Of a stretch of DNA of 64,000 nucleotides, positions 8,334 through 18,074 are shown one piece after another. A program made the translations under genes and the position numbers. Location: contig NZ_QUKD01000003.1 of NCBI RefSeq assembly GCF_003480915.1, forward strand, positions 1-64,000, given 5' to 3'. Below the pieces are notes generated by a model. The model did no database searches and was not told where the DNA came from. It saw only the letters and a program-made list of their open reading frames with translations. The DNA is from Parabacteroides sp. TM07-1AC. GTDB taxonomy: Bacteria; Bacteroidota; Bacteroidia; Bacteroidales; Tannerellaceae. How positions within the stretch are numbered: position 1 is the first letter of the stretch; the number at the start of each line of letters is the position of its first letter.

Positions 8334-10715
8334 GAACGGATACCCGATTGCCAGGTGCCAGCCCGGAGTATATTTGGGAACATTGAAATAACCGTTTTTA
8401 TCCGTTTCGTAAGGGACATGCAGAGGGATACCCATATCCAGACGGATAACGATAAAGGTCAGGTCGTAACGCAAACCGACACCGGCATCGAGTGCCAGGT
8501 CTTTCAGGAAACGGCCCCATTTCAACTGACCGCCGGGACGTTGATCGTCGTTACGGATCAGCCAGATATTACCGGTATCGATAAAAGCCGCCCCGTGCAG
8601 GTCGCCCAGGATCGGGAAACGGTATTCGAGATTGGCTTCGAACTTCAGGTCGCCGGTCTGATCCAAATAACTGTATGCATTCTTTTCCTCCGGACGATAG
8701 CGGCCCGGACCAATCGAACGGATCGTGAAAGCACGCAGGCTGTTCGCCCCACCAATATAGAACTGCTCGTTGTAAGGAGATATGCGGGCATTTCCGTAAC
8801 TATAGATAGCTCCCGCCATCATACGGCCGACCAGGTGCTGGTTATGACCGATCTTATAATTGTAACGGACCTCCGCCGTTCCTTTCACGAACTGGGCGAA
8901 TTTATTCCCCAACAAATGCTTTCCTTCCTCATTGAATTTCTGTCCGGCAATAGCATAACCGGCAGCCAACAAGTTACCCGCCTGTGAAACGGACAGCTGC
9001 AGCCAGGTATGATTCCGCTTGGAAGTGATCGGGGCATCATCGTAGGTATAGGTATACCCCATTGCTGGTACGAACTGATTCTCCAAACTCAGCTTCAGGG
9101 CACGGTTATATTGCGTTATACTGTCAAACTCATGCGTCGTCGACTGGAGCAGATTGTATGTCAGCTTGAACGGCGTGATCGAATGGTGGCTGGTGGCAGA
9201 CGACTGGTAATCGTACGAAGCATTCCCACCAAAGGCCAGCATCTTAAAGAAACGCGCCCGGTTCAATTGGTCGACATACAGGCGGAACGAGGTACTCGAA
9301 GGATACAAGCCATCCTTTTTCATCATTCCGGGGAACAACAACTGCGGGAATGTCAGCGTCCCGCTCAATCCCATCTCCCAGCTATTGATAGCCGATTTGG
9401 CACCGTCCACCCGCTTACCGGTCTGCCATTCATAGGAACCGCGCAAACGTACGCCGAAGGTCTCACCTCCACCGAACACGTTTCGCTTGGTCACACTGAA
9501 GATAGCTCCCGGACCTAGCTGGTCGTTACTTTTCGATGTCACGTTCACTTCCAGCTCGCCATCGAGCGGCAGGTCGTAAACGGTGTTGATCTTCAGGTCG
9601 AGGGTATCCTGGCGACGAGCCGTATCGCGCGGGGTATATTGCATTTCGGAATACCGGAAAATGCCGAGACGCGAATAACTGGTCTGCGTCCGCTGCTGAC
9701 TCTCCTGCGAATAGAGGTCGCCGGAATGGAAACGCAGGCGGTTGTAAAGTACCGACGGGCGGACACGCAGTTTGCCTTCGTAATAGACCGTCATATCTTT
9801 ATAACGGATCGAATCGGTCGGCGGCTCGTTATTATAGCCGTTCAGCCAGACGGAAATATCACCGATCGTCCACGGACGGAGAGCCGCACGCGGCAGACCC
9901 GGCTTCGTCATGACACGGAGTGCCACTTTACCGGGGTTCATGATCGTATCCGCCTGGTAAGTGATGAACTCGGGACGGAAATAATAGAATCCGTTGTTAC
10001 GCAGCAGAGAGGTGATACGCTGCCGCTCGGCTTCCAAATTCGTTACGTTGAAGTTATCCCCATCACGGAGCAGGCGGTCGCCTATCGTATTTTGTACCAG
10101 CGTATCCATCTTATGACGCATCCTGACATAACGGATACTGTCATAGGTATAAGGCTGGTTCATCTCCACCTGGTAGACCAGTTTGGCTTTCTTTGCATTC
10201 TTCGGGTTGGTATCCACCTGGAAAGAAGTCGTACCGTTGAAGTAGCCGTATTCTTTCAGCAGGTTCTGCGCCACTTTGATACGCACGTCGGGATTCACCG
10301 TCGAGATGAATACCGGCTTGGCTGCCAGCTTGTCGAAAATCCATTTTCCGACCTTTCCTTTCCTATTGACAAAAGCGTTATAGACCCACAGGCCGAAAGG
10401 GAACGGCACGCGGATGGACGAACTTCCCAACAGGGCATTGTTGGGAGGGTAGGCAAGAGCGCCCTCCACTTCAGCAAGGGCATCCTCGCCGGCGGTCGTC
10501 TGATCGTCGTGGGTAACGTCGATCTTTTTGATTCCGGTATAAAGGACTTCACCCTCGGGGAGGTTTTTGGTAGTTGAGCAGGAGGCTAATAAGAACAAGA
10601 GAAGGGAGAAGATGACACACCCCCTACCCCCTCTCAAGAGGGGAAATGAATACTGTTTGTTACGGGAACAAATGGTAACTTCCAACAATCTATATAGTAT
10701 ATCTTTCTTTTTCAT
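8331..10715 (-). CDS. TamA/BamA-type (Omp85) outer-membrane lipoprotein
   Basis: A roughly 794-aa Omp85-superfamily protein. A lipobox (LLASC) precedes POTRA-like domains, and the C-terminal half is a beta-barrel of the bacterial surface antigen family ending in an aromatic residue. With TamB next door it is the likely outer-membrane partner for protein or lipid transport to the outer membrane. Two adjacent ATGs exist (10718 and 10715); GAGGAG lies too close to the first, so I prefer the second. The start overlaps the TamB stop in an ATGA-type junction. The signal-peptide n-region is unusually long and contains a palindromic repeat (see 10628-10643). Confidence 0.88.
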   Translation of the reverse strand: MKKKDILYRLLEVTICSRNKQYSFPLLRGGRGCVIFSLLLFLLASCSTTKNLPEGEVLYTGIKKIDVTHDDQTTAGEDALAEVEGALAYPPNNALLGSSSIRVPFPFGLWVYNAFVNRKGKVGKWIFDKLAAKPVFISTVNPDVRIKVAQNLLKEYGYFNGTTSFQVDTNPKNAKKAKLVYQVEMNQPYTYDSIRYVRMRHKMDTLVQNTIGDRLLRDGDNFNVTNLEAERQRITSLLRNNGFYYFRPEFITYQADTIMNPGKVALRVMTKPGLPRAALRPWTIGDISVWLNGYNNEPPTDSIRYKDMTVYYEGKLRVRPSVLYNRLRFHSGDLYSQESQQRTQTSYSRLGIFRYSEMQYTPRDTARRQDTLDLKINTVYDLPLDGELEVNVTSKSNDQLGPGAIFSVTKRNVFGGGETFGVRLRGSYEWQTGKRVDGAKSAINSWEMGLSGTLTFPQLLFPGMMKKDGLYPSSTSFRLYVDQLNRARFFKMLAFGGNASYDYQSSATSHHSITPFKLTYNLLQSTTHEFDSITQYNRALKLSLENQFVPAMGYTYTYDDAPITSKRNHTWLQLSVSQAGNLLAAGYAIAGQKFNEEGKHLLGNKFAQFVKGTAEVRYNYKIGHNQHLVGRMMAGAIYSYGNARISPYNEQFYIGGANSLRAFTIRSIGPGRYRPEEKNAYSYLDQTGDLKFEANLEYRFPILGDLHGAAFIDTGNIWLIRNDDQRPGGQLKWGRFLKDLALDAGVGLRYDLTFIVIRLDMGIPLHVPYETDKNGYFNVPKYTPGWHLAIGYPF
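10628..10643. repeat. Short palindrome within the tamA signal-peptide region
   Basis: CCCCTCTCAAGAGGGG, a 7-bp-stem palindrome, is translated as part of PLLRGGRG. I recall this motif as a widespread dispersed intergenic repeat in Bacteroidetes; here it sits inside a coding sequence. Confidence 0.6.
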
Positions 10716-13700
10716 CATTCCTCCTCATAAACCGGTTTAGGTTTATTCTTCTTAAAGTTGAACAACTCCCGCATATGAAGCATCTTGCGGCGCAGGACGA
10801 TACCGACACCTGTCTCCGTGATCTCCCCTTCCAACAGACTTTCGTAGTTCTTGTCGTGGAACAACTTCACATAGCGCGTTCCGCTGGCATCCAAACGGTA
10901 CTCGATCGAAACATTGTCGATAAATGCCTGTGTCTGGTTGCTGTTGCTTGCATTTTCGCCGGTCGAGATACGGCCGCCCAGCACGATACGGATACGGTCG
11001 TTCCAAAAACGTTTGGCAAAGCTGAAATTATAATCGGTCCGCTGTCCGCCTGTTCCGTCGCCATTCTCGTCGTAGCTATCCATACCGAAGGAGATATCGA
11101 CCGTCTTCAGGGCACTTCCGGCAATATTACTGATCTCGCTGTTCAGGAAACTGTTCAGGGCGGCCCCCATATTCAAGTTCTGCTTTCCACCGCTGCTGTT
11201 TGCCAAATACATTCCGGTAATAATCATACCGACAGCCAGTTTCGTCCGTTCATCCTCACCCATACTGTTCAGACTCGTCTGCATGGACTGATCTTCGGGA
11301 GCCGTCAAGACAAACTGCAAGCCCAAATTCTCCAGTTGTTGCTTCAGGGCAATACCCACATCGAAGTTCACCATACGCGAACCGCTACCATCCTGGGTTA
11401 CATTAGTACGGATGCGTTCGGTAGCCGTCAGATCCAAATACGGGTCCATCGGATCGCCGCTCCATTGCACATAACTGCCGTCCTGTATATTAAATTCCTT
11501 CAACGGGATGATCGGCAAAGCATATTTCACAATACCGCCCGAAAGCGTATAACGTCCGTTCAGGATCATATCACCCTGCGGGGTATACTGGAAAGAGAGG
11601 TCGCCCCCACCTTCGAGTTCCACTTTGCTGGAGCGGTCAGGAGTGATATCCGCATTCAGCCGTACGGACTGGTCGATGCGTATCGTCAGCAACATATCCA
11701 GACCGCCCAAAGGTAACGGAGCTTCCTGCCGGCGGCGGTTCACCAGTGTATCTTCAAAAGAGGTGAAAGTCACCAGGTCGGAAAGGCGGTCCTGCACAGT
11801 CAGCGGAGAATCCTTCATGACATAAGTCACGTTCGTTCCGCCCAACAGTTGCAGGCTGCCACGCATCATCAGCGCATCGAGCGGACCTTTCACCGTCGAT
11901 GCCAGGTTGACGAGCAACTTGCCATACACCATACTTTCCTTATTCCGTTTCACATCGAGCAACTGCATATGGTCAGCGGTCAGTTTCAAGTCTGCCATCA
12001 TCCGTGACGGATTCCGGAAATCGACCGTACCGTCTATCACAAACGGGTTCTTTCCCGCGGCATGGATATGGTATTCGTCGAACAGGATCTTGTTGTCCTT
12101 CACCACGATCTGCTTATCATCCACCCGGAAACTGGTTCCCACGGCGGTCACGAACATCGAGGTCGAATCCATCTCGATATATCCGTTCACTTCGGGCGCC
12201 TTACTGCTGCCCTTTATCGTCATATTTCCTTCCAGTACACCGTTCAATGATGCCATATTATCGGGGATAAACGGGTTCACCATATCCAGCGGCAGATGCG
12301 TCACGTCGAGCGTTCCGTCCAAATGATCTTCTTTCCCCATCTTATAAAGGGCAGTCGCCGACATCACTTCGTTCTGATCGCGAAAGAAGTGCATATCGAC
12401 CTGATGCTTATTATCCGCCAGCGGGAGATAAACGGTACTGAACATCAGTTCCCCTACCCGTCCGCCTTCGTAGATCAGATTGTCGATATTCGCATCGACC
12501 ACCACCAGGAATGAACTGTCCGACGGCGCGTACTGCATATCCGCACTCAGTATCCCCTGCATGGCCGGTATCTCCATAAATGCTTTCGAGATAACGTCCA
12601 GGTTGATCTGGCTCAATTCGAGATGCAGTTCCTCCATCTTATCCTTTTCGGGCAGCGAATGGATCCACAAAGAGGCATTCTCATCGCCCGACAGGCGAAC
12701 GTTGGCAGCAATATCTTTCTCATTCTTATAAAGAATATAATTATCCGGATTCAGTTTGAAAGGACGGAAAGCCAGGATCGGATTGTCCGGGAAGAGATGC
12801 AGGTTGATCCCCTCCTCCACCTTGTCGGCACGCAATCCGAGCAGAATACCCGTATCCCCTCTTCCATCTGTGTACAGCACTTCGGCATCGGCAAACGTAT
12901 TCCGTATTTTCCCCTTGACTCCGGCTGTGAAAGGAGCCTGCTGGCGGAATTTCGTCTTGATCACCCCGGCATCATACAGCAGACCGAGTGAGTCCTGACG
13001 GATGGCAAAACTGATCGTATCGATCCGTGTCGTGTCCTGCATCAGATTATAAACGCCCGCATCCAGCCGGAAACCCTCTTCAGGAGAGGTAAAAGCTTCC
13101 AGGCTCAGGTTATTGAACGAGATGTTCGCCTGCTGCAATATATTATAGATCGGATTATCCTTTCCCGCCGACACCGCCAGATGCATATCCGGCAACAACG
13201 GTTTGAAAGCAGGGATATTGATCATTGAATCTTTTTCAAGCTGTTTGTTCAGCCCCTCGGAAATCTTGTTGAACTTGCCGGTCATCGTTTCCAGGTCGGA
13301 GTTACCAGTCAGCACGATCCCCAGGTCGCCCGCATGAAAGGAGACACGGGTGGTATCCTTCGTGCTCTGGGCATGCAGGGTAAGCGTTTTCGGCTTATAC
13401 GTGCCTGTGGTGGTGATCAGTTCCCAGTTTCCCAACGTGACATCGACCAGGTTGTTCTTCCCCATATCCGTTTCCGCCTCCGCAAAAAGCTGGAAAGAGG
13501 TAGCCAGCGAATCATTCATAAGATGCATGCCGTAGAGGTCTAAATTCGTGACATCGGCAATCACCATCGCCTGGATCTCTTTCTTCAACAACGTGGCATT
13601 CAGTGTCAGGTCCATTTCCGCCAGCGGGTATTTACTCAACAGGTCGAACTTCAGGAAATTCTTTTCCAGCGAACCGTCCATCGTCACATCGGATACATTA

Positions 13701-15319
13701 TAATTTCCGTAGCGGATATCCGTCAGTTTCCCGTCCAGCTTCGCCCACGAAGAACTCTTGAAGGGATCGAAACCCTTTCCTTCCGCCTGTATGGAAGCGG
13801 TCAGATAATACAGCGAATCGAGCGGCATAAAATGGACCGGCTCCAAGCTATCGACTTTCAAGTCGGCTTTGTAGGCCTCCTTGCCCGGATCAAAGCTGGC
13901 GGTCAGCAGCACCTTCCCTTTATCCTCCCGCAACAGGAGGTCTGCCTGGTACTCATTATTCTTCAAGGCAGCCTCACCGGTCAGCGTCATACCGGAAGGG
14001 ATATTATACCGGTGGCGTTCGGCAACCGGAAGCATACTCAAAAGGAACTCCAGGTTTCCCGTCTCCGCTTTCAGGTTCAGTTTTCCCGAACGGCGGATAT
14101 TGTCGGTAAGCGACTTCATCGTACCGGAAACATCCATCCGGAAAGTACCCGGCAATTCGCCCTTCAACTGACGGAGAAGCATAGAAGATAAGTTTCCTTC
14201 CACACCTGCCGTCAACGATAGCGGTTTCTGCGGATAGGCTTTCTGAAAATCGACGGGCAGTTCACCGGCAAAGGTCATAACGTCTTCTTTTCCCACCGAA
14301 GCGGTCAGCAATACCCGCATGTTCCCTTCCGGATCCGCATCGAAAGAGCTCCAGGGAACCATCGCCAGCAAGCGAACTTCCGACGACGGGGTTTTCAACA
14401 AAAGCTGCGGAACATTGATATTCGTGCTATCGCTATGGAGACTACCGGTCAGCGACGAAATAGTCAGTCCCGAACGGTCCTCGGCAGACAGTTCGCGGAT
14501 ACGCGCCTTGATATCCCGTCCGCCGTAGAAAAGCGAATCGAGCGAGATCGTGACGTTGCTTAAAGCGATATGTGAAGGATCGAAACCGGCAACCGGATCC
14601 TGATAGTCGGCATCGTATCCGAGGGTGGAACCGGTCAGCGTGAACAGGTCCGCCCCGTAATGCGAAGCTCCCAGGTCGACGATACCGTCTTTCAGACTCG
14701 CCTTATCGATATAGGTTGACAGACGCAACGAATCCGCAGGCATCTGCATGGCAAACGCTACGCGGTCGAGATTGATCTTTTGCAGGCTCAAAATCCAATT
14801 GACGGCGGCAGAGGTCGTATCCGCCTTTGTCGTCGTATCGTTCAGCAACAAAGTGATTGCCGTATCCGACAGGTCGATCGTATTAAGTGTCACCTTCTCC
14901 TTCGACAGGTTAATACGGTCGGCTTTGGCATACAAGCGCCCGAGTACCCCTTTTATCTCCATGCCTTCGATAAAGGTACCCGTATTTACTTTCACGCCTT
15001 CCAGATCGATCGCGTCTACCAGCACTTCCTTTTTCAGCAAAGGCAGCGCCCGCACATTTACGGTCAGGCTTTTCAATGTCAAAAGCGTATCGGCAGGGGT
15101 AGTCAATACCTCTACACCGCGAACCGTCAGGTTCAATGGGAAAGAAAGGCGTATCCGTTCTATCCCTATCTGCATCCCGGTAGCTTTACCGGCATAGTAG
15201 GCCGCTTTTTTCACGGCAAAGTTCTGAACAGGCGGTATGTATAAAAGTACAGAGACCAACAAAACCAATACCACCGGTATCAGGCATACGATCCCTATTC
15301 GTTTCAACCAAATCCTCAT
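10715..15319 (-). CDS. TamB-family (AsmA-like, DUF490) translocation/assembly protein
   Basis: A 1534-aa protein with one N-terminal membrane anchor (about residues 8-30, rich in L and V). A very long beta-rich body follows, with repeated strand patterns typical of AsmA/TamB lipid-channel proteins, and a C-terminal DUF490/TamB domain contains the conserved Gly-rich strands. It probably spans the periplasm and moves phospholipids or helps outer-membrane protein assembly together with the Omp85 protein. It forms an operon with the downstream tamA-like gene (4-bp overlap), the usual arrangement. No frameshift is visible. Confidence 0.9.
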   Translation of the reverse strand: MRIWLKRIGIVCLIPVVLVLLVSVLLYIPPVQNFAVKKAAYYAGKATGMQIGIERIRLSFPLNLTVRGVEVLTTPADTLLTLKSLTVNVRALPLLKKEVLVDAIDLEGVKVNTGTFIEGMEIKGVLGRLYAKADRINLSKEKVTLNTIDLSDTAITLLLNDTTTKADTTSAAVNWILSLQKINLDRVAFAMQMPADSLRLSTYIDKASLKDGIVDLGASHYGADLFTLTGSTLGYDADYQDPVAGFDPSHIALSNVTISLDSLFYGGRDIKARIRELSAEDRSGLTISSLTGSLHSDSTNINVPQLLLKTPSSEVRLLAMVPWSSFDADPEGNMRVLLTASVGKEDVMTFAGELPVDFQKAYPQKPLSLTAGVEGNLSSMLLRQLKGELPGTFRMDVSGTMKSLTDNIRRSGKLNLKAETGNLEFLLSMLPVAERHRYNIPSGMTLTGEAALKNNEYQADLLLREDKGKVLLTASFDPGKEAYKADLKVDSLEPVHFMPLDSLYYLTASIQAEGKGFDPFKSSSWAKLDGKLTDIRYGNYNVSDVTMDGSLEKNFLKFDLLSKYPLAEMDLTLNATLLKKEIQAMVIADVTNLDLYGMHLMNDSLATSFQLFAEAETDMGKNNLVDVTLGNWELITTTGTYKPKTLTLHAQSTKDTTRVSFHAGDLGIVLTGNSDLETMTGKFNKISEGLNKQLEKDSMINIPAFKPLLPDMHLAVSAGKDNPIYNILQQANISFNNLSLEAFTSPEEGFRLDAGVYNLMQDTTRIDTISFAIRQDSLGLLYDAGVIKTKFRQQAPFTAGVKGKIRNTFADAEVLYTDGRGDTGILLGLRADKVEEGINLHLFPDNPILAFRPFKLNPDNYILYKNEKDIAANVRLSGDENASLWIHSLPEKDKMEELHLELSQINLDVISKAFMEIPAMQGILSADMQYAPSDSSFLVVVDANIDNLIYEGGRVGELMFSTVYLPLADNKHQVDMHFFRDQNEVMSATALYKMGKEDHLDGTLDVTHLPLDMVNPFIPDNMASLNGVLEGNMTIKGSSKAPEVNGYIEMDSTSMFVTAVGTSFRVDDKQIVVKDNKILFDEYHIHAAGKNPFVIDGTVDFRNPSRMMADLKLTADHMQLLDVKRNKESMVYGKLLVNLASTVKGPLDALMMRGSLQLLGGTNVTYVMKDSPLTVQDRLSDLVTFTSFEDTLVNRRRQEAPLPLGGLDMLLTIRIDQSVRLNADITPDRSSKVELEGGGDLSFQYTPQGDMILNGRYTLSGGIVKYALPIIPLKEFNIQDGSYVQWSGDPMDPYLDLTATERIRTNVTQDGSGSRMVNFDVGIALKQQLENLGLQFVLTAPEDQSMQTSLNSMGEDERTKLAVGMIITGMYLANSSGGKQNLNMGAALNSFLNSEISNIAGSALKTVDISFGMDSYDENGDGTGGQRTDYNFSFAKRFWNDRIRIVLGGRISTGENASNSNQTQAFIDNVSIEYRLDASGTRYVKLFHDKNYESLLEGEITETGVGIVLRRKMLHMRELFNFKKNKPKPVYEEE

Positions 15320-15390
15320 TTGTTATATTTGTGTATTCTTTTTTATAATCATAACGGTTAAATACCCTGTTTTGTTTGAAAATTCTTTAA

Positions 15391-15398
15391 CAAATATA
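15391..15398 (-). promoter_or_regulatory. -7 element for the tamB-tamA operon
   Basis: TATATTTG on the minus strand, 72 bp before the tamB start; the -33 region is T-rich without a clear TTG. Confidence 0.45.
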
Positions 15399-15423
15399 GA
15401 AAAGAAATTCAAGAATAAAAAGC

Positions 15424-17016
15424 TTAACCTTCTATCTGCCGGATAACGGAGTAAGCATCCTCGATCAATGAAGCCGGATAGTCATTGATCTCCAAGATCC
15501 GTATCGCATTTCGCTGGTATAAATTTCCGGATTTTAGCTTATAATCGAACGAAAGCATCCCTTCGGATATTGTCTCGCAAAAATGGTACAAGTCGTATTC
15601 ATTTGCAAGGAATGTACCCAGTTCGGTATCGTGGGTGGAGACCACCACGATATTGCGGGAAGTATTCAGGAATGACAGCACAGCCTTAGCTGCCGCTATC
15701 CGTTCAGTCGTGTTCGTCCCTTTAAATATCTCATCCAGCAGGAAGAGGTTGGTGTGCTCGCTTTGACTGTAAGAAAGCATGTCACGGATCGATTCCACCT
15801 CCTTCATATAAAAGCTCTTGCCATCGGACAGGCTGTCGGATAACATCAGGGCGGCATGTATCATAACGGGCATCTGTAGCTGCATCTGCCGGGCAAAAGC
15901 TGTATTCAATGTCTGTGCCGCAAGAATATTCACGCCTAAAGTCCGGATAAAGGTTGTCTTGCCCGACATATTCGAACCGGTAAACAGGATGGAACGTCCT
16001 TTTATGCTGATGGTATTCGAAACACAATTTTCCACCAGCGGATGATACATCTCGTCTGCTTCCATGCGCACCTCAACGTCCGGTTGTCCCGGCAGGCAAT
16101 AATAAGGAAGCCCTTTGCGAAGAAAAGCCACCGACGAAAGGCTGTCGGTCAACCCGACAAAACGGAATACGGTCTCGATGGCCGCATTTTTATCTTTCAG
16201 CAAACGGACCATCTTATTATATGCCAAAGGTTCTATCAGAAAGAATATCTTTATCATCTCCGTGATAGACCACAGGATCACAGCCAGGTCGTTATCCAGC
16301 CTCGACTCTATCCGCAGGGATTTACTCGACCGCCTCAACGTCTCCAGCGAAGCCAGTGCCCCAGGCACATTCCTGCTTATCGCCGATAACAACGGATCGA
16401 CAGCCAGTTTTCCTGCTGCGTCCAGCATCTTTATCAGCTGGGGCATCGATACCAGATAGCCGAGTCCGTTATGTTTGTTCCGGTAATGGAGCCCTCCATT
16501 CACCAAAAGGGCGGCAAACAACAGCAGCAACGCCGGTACCAGCTTATAAAACAGAAACAACAAAAGGAAAAACGCCGGCAGAAGGCTGCAGACCCGGAGC
16601 ACAAACTGCCACCAGGCAGATACAGGCGGATGTTCGGTCTGCAACAAAGGAGCGATACTATACGCTTCCACAGCCTGCAGAATTTGCAGCTCTTTTACTA
16701 CAGAGACATGTTCTTCAGAATCGGCAGAGAGCTTTTCAATGATAGCCTCGTTCGCCTTAATCTCCCCATCCTTTTCCGGGATCGTACGCATCAGGTTATA
16801 AAGGTACTGTTGTCCCACCCGAGAGGCGGTACGGTCGGTAAACATGAACAGATCATCCAGTCCCAGGTCGGAGCATGTTTGCTCAGACAGCACTCCCAAA
16901 GCCTGTTTATGGGTATCACAACGGAAGAAAGCAGCTATCTCAGAGAAATCATAAGTCTCTGCCTTCTCCTCACCGCCATAAGCGGCAGGACGTTTCCGGA
17001 AGTTAAAGATGCTCAT
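15424..17016 (-). CDS. MutS-like ATPase with membrane segments
   Basis: A 530-aa protein from the ATG at 17016; a TTG six codons upstream would lie too close to the -7 box at 17040-17047. The C-terminal part is a MutS-family ATPase: Walker A FTGSNMSGKTTFIRTLG, Walker B NLFLLDEIFKGTNTTER and the following STHD switch. The N-terminal mismatch-recognition and connector domains of true MutS are absent. Instead, residues of about 160-205 form two hydrophobic membrane segments. It is therefore not classical mismatch repair; the role is unknown. It is divergent from the inositol-monophosphatase gene. Confidence 0.85.
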   Translation of the reverse strand: MSIFNFRKRPAAYGGEEKAETYDFSEIAAFFRCDTHKQALGVLSEQTCSDLGLDDLFMFTDRTASRVGQQYLYNLMRTIPEKDGEIKANEAIIEKLSADSEEHVSVVKELQILQAVEAYSIAPLLQTEHPPVSAWWQFVLRVCSLLPAFFLLLFLFYKLVPALLLLFAALLVNGGLHYRNKHNGLGYLVSMPQLIKMLDAAGKLAVDPLLSAISRNVPGALASLETLRRSSKSLRIESRLDNDLAVILWSITEMIKIFFLIEPLAYNKMVRLLKDKNAAIETVFRFVGLTDSLSSVAFLRKGLPYYCLPGQPDVEVRMEADEMYHPLVENCVSNTISIKGRSILFTGSNMSGKTTFIRTLGVNILAAQTLNTAFARQMQLQMPVMIHAALMLSDSLSDGKSFYMKEVESIRDMLSYSQSEHTNLFLLDEIFKGTNTTERIAAAKAVLSFLNTSRNIVVVSTHDTELGTFLANEYDLYHFCETISEGMLSFDYKLKSGNLYQRNAIRILEINDYPASLIEDAYSVIRQIEG

Positions 17017-17039
17017 AGGACGATCGTTTTTCAATTTGT

Positions 17040-17047
17040 CAAAAGTA
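17040..17047 (-). promoter_or_regulatory. -7 element for the MutS-like gene
   Basis: TACTTTTG on the minus strand, 24 bp before the ATG at 17016. It fixes the start codon downstream of the TTG at 17034. Confidence 0.5.
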
Positions 17048-17100
17048 TATCTTTTTCATTAATATTCAGTACAACTCATCTTATTTAGTTCCAAAATGTG

Positions 17101-17108
17101 TATGTTTG
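17101..17108 (+). promoter_or_regulatory. -7 element for the inositol-monophosphatase-family gene
   Basis: TATGTTTG, a full match 27 bp before the ATG at 17135. It excludes the upstream ATG at 17096 as the start. Confidence 0.5.
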
Positions 17109-17134
17109 TCAGACCAAAAAGAGAATATAAAGAT

Positions 17135-17920
17135 ATGTTGAACTTAGAAGAACTTTGTACCCAGGTACAACAGATAGCCCGGAAAGCCGGGGCTTTCCTG
17201 AAAGAGGAACGACGTAAATTCGACCGCGCACGAGTAGAAGAAAAAAGTGCCCACAACTATGTATCGTATGTCGACAAGGAATCGGAAAAATGGCTGATCG
17301 CACAACTCTCCGCCCTGCTTCCCGAAGCCGGTTTCATCGCCGAAGAGGGTAGCGGAAGCCTGACAGACGAAAACTACTGCTGGCTGGTCGACCCGCTGGA
17401 CGGGACTTCCAACTATATCCATGATCTTGCCCCTTATTGTGTCAGCATCGCTCTGCGCAACAAAGAGGAGTTATTGCTCGGCGTAGTCTATGAAGTCTGC
17501 CGCGACGAATGTTTCTATGCCTGGAAAGGCAGCAAAGCCTATCTCGACGGTAAAGAGATACATGTATCCGACGTGTCCGACCTCGACAAAGCTTTTATCG
17601 ATCTGGGATTTCCTTACAACTCGGATGCTTATCGCCCGGTAGCCCTCCGCCTCGTCGACAGGCTGTACGGCTTTGCCGGAGGAACCCGTCTGATGGGAGC
17701 GGCCGCAGCCGAAGTATGCTATATCGCAGCCGGACGGTTCGAAGCCCGTATCGAGGCTTATATCGGTCCCTGGGACATTGCCGCCGGTGCCCTGATCCTG
17801 ATGCAGGCAGGTGGTAAAGTGACCGACTTCAGCGGTGGCGACAACTGGCAGTCGGGCGACGAAGTGCTTGCCACCAATGGGGCGATGCATGAAACGCTGA
17901 TACGGCTGATCAGGGAATAA
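17135..17920 (+). CDS. Inositol monophosphatase-family phosphatase (SuhB/CysQ-like)
   Basis: A 261-aa enzyme of usual family length. The metal-binding motif DPLDGTSNYIHD and the second signature WDIAAGALILMQAGG are both intact, as is the early glutamate pair (AEEGSG). Members hydrolyse inositol phosphates, 3'-phosphoadenosine phosphates or sugar phosphates with magnesium; the substrate cannot be told from sequence alone. I use the ATG at 17135 because the -7 box lies at 17101-17108. The gene is followed directly by a 22-bp periodic array. Confidence 0.9.
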   Translation: MLNLEELCTQVQQIARKAGAFLKEERRKFDRARVEEKSAHNYVSYVDKESEKWLIAQLSALLPEAGFIAEEGSGSLTDENYCWLVDPLDGTSNYIHDLAPYCVSIALRNKEELLLGVVYEVCRDECFYAWKGSKAYLDGKEIHVSDVSDLDKAFIDLGFPYNSDAYRPVALRLVDRLYGFAGGTRLMGAAAAEVCYIAAGRFEARIEAYIGPWDIAAGALILMQAGGKVTDFSGGDNWQSGDEVLATNGAMHETLIRLIRE

Positions 17921-17944
17921 GCCGTTGACAAAGTGATATTTTTA

Positions 17945-18022
17945 CTCTATAGGGTACCTTAATATTCCCTATAGAGTATCCGTTTGCACCCTATAGAGTA
18001 CCTGTTTATTCCCTATACCCTG
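17945..18022. repeat. 22-bp periodic array of CTATAG palindromes
   Basis: Three and a half units of exactly 22 bp, each beginning CTCTATAGGGTA or CCCTATAGAGTA and followed by a variable 10-bp half. The palindrome CTATAG recurs on the same helical face. The array starts 25 bp after the stop codon at 17920. Confidence 0.75.
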
Positions 18023-18074
18023 TTGCACGACAAGACATAGAACACCCTACTGTTTATCAGCTGATTAGATACAA

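Noticed and set aside
10775..11716. 313-codon plus-strand frame opposite tamB, and similar long antisense frames elsewhere
   Set aside because: They mirror the codon pattern of real genes on the other strand and show no domain or start signal.
17945..18022. CRISPR array
   Set aside because: Period of 22 bp without unique spacers of 30-40 bp, and no cas genes; the arrays at 43076 and 51689 fail for the same reason.
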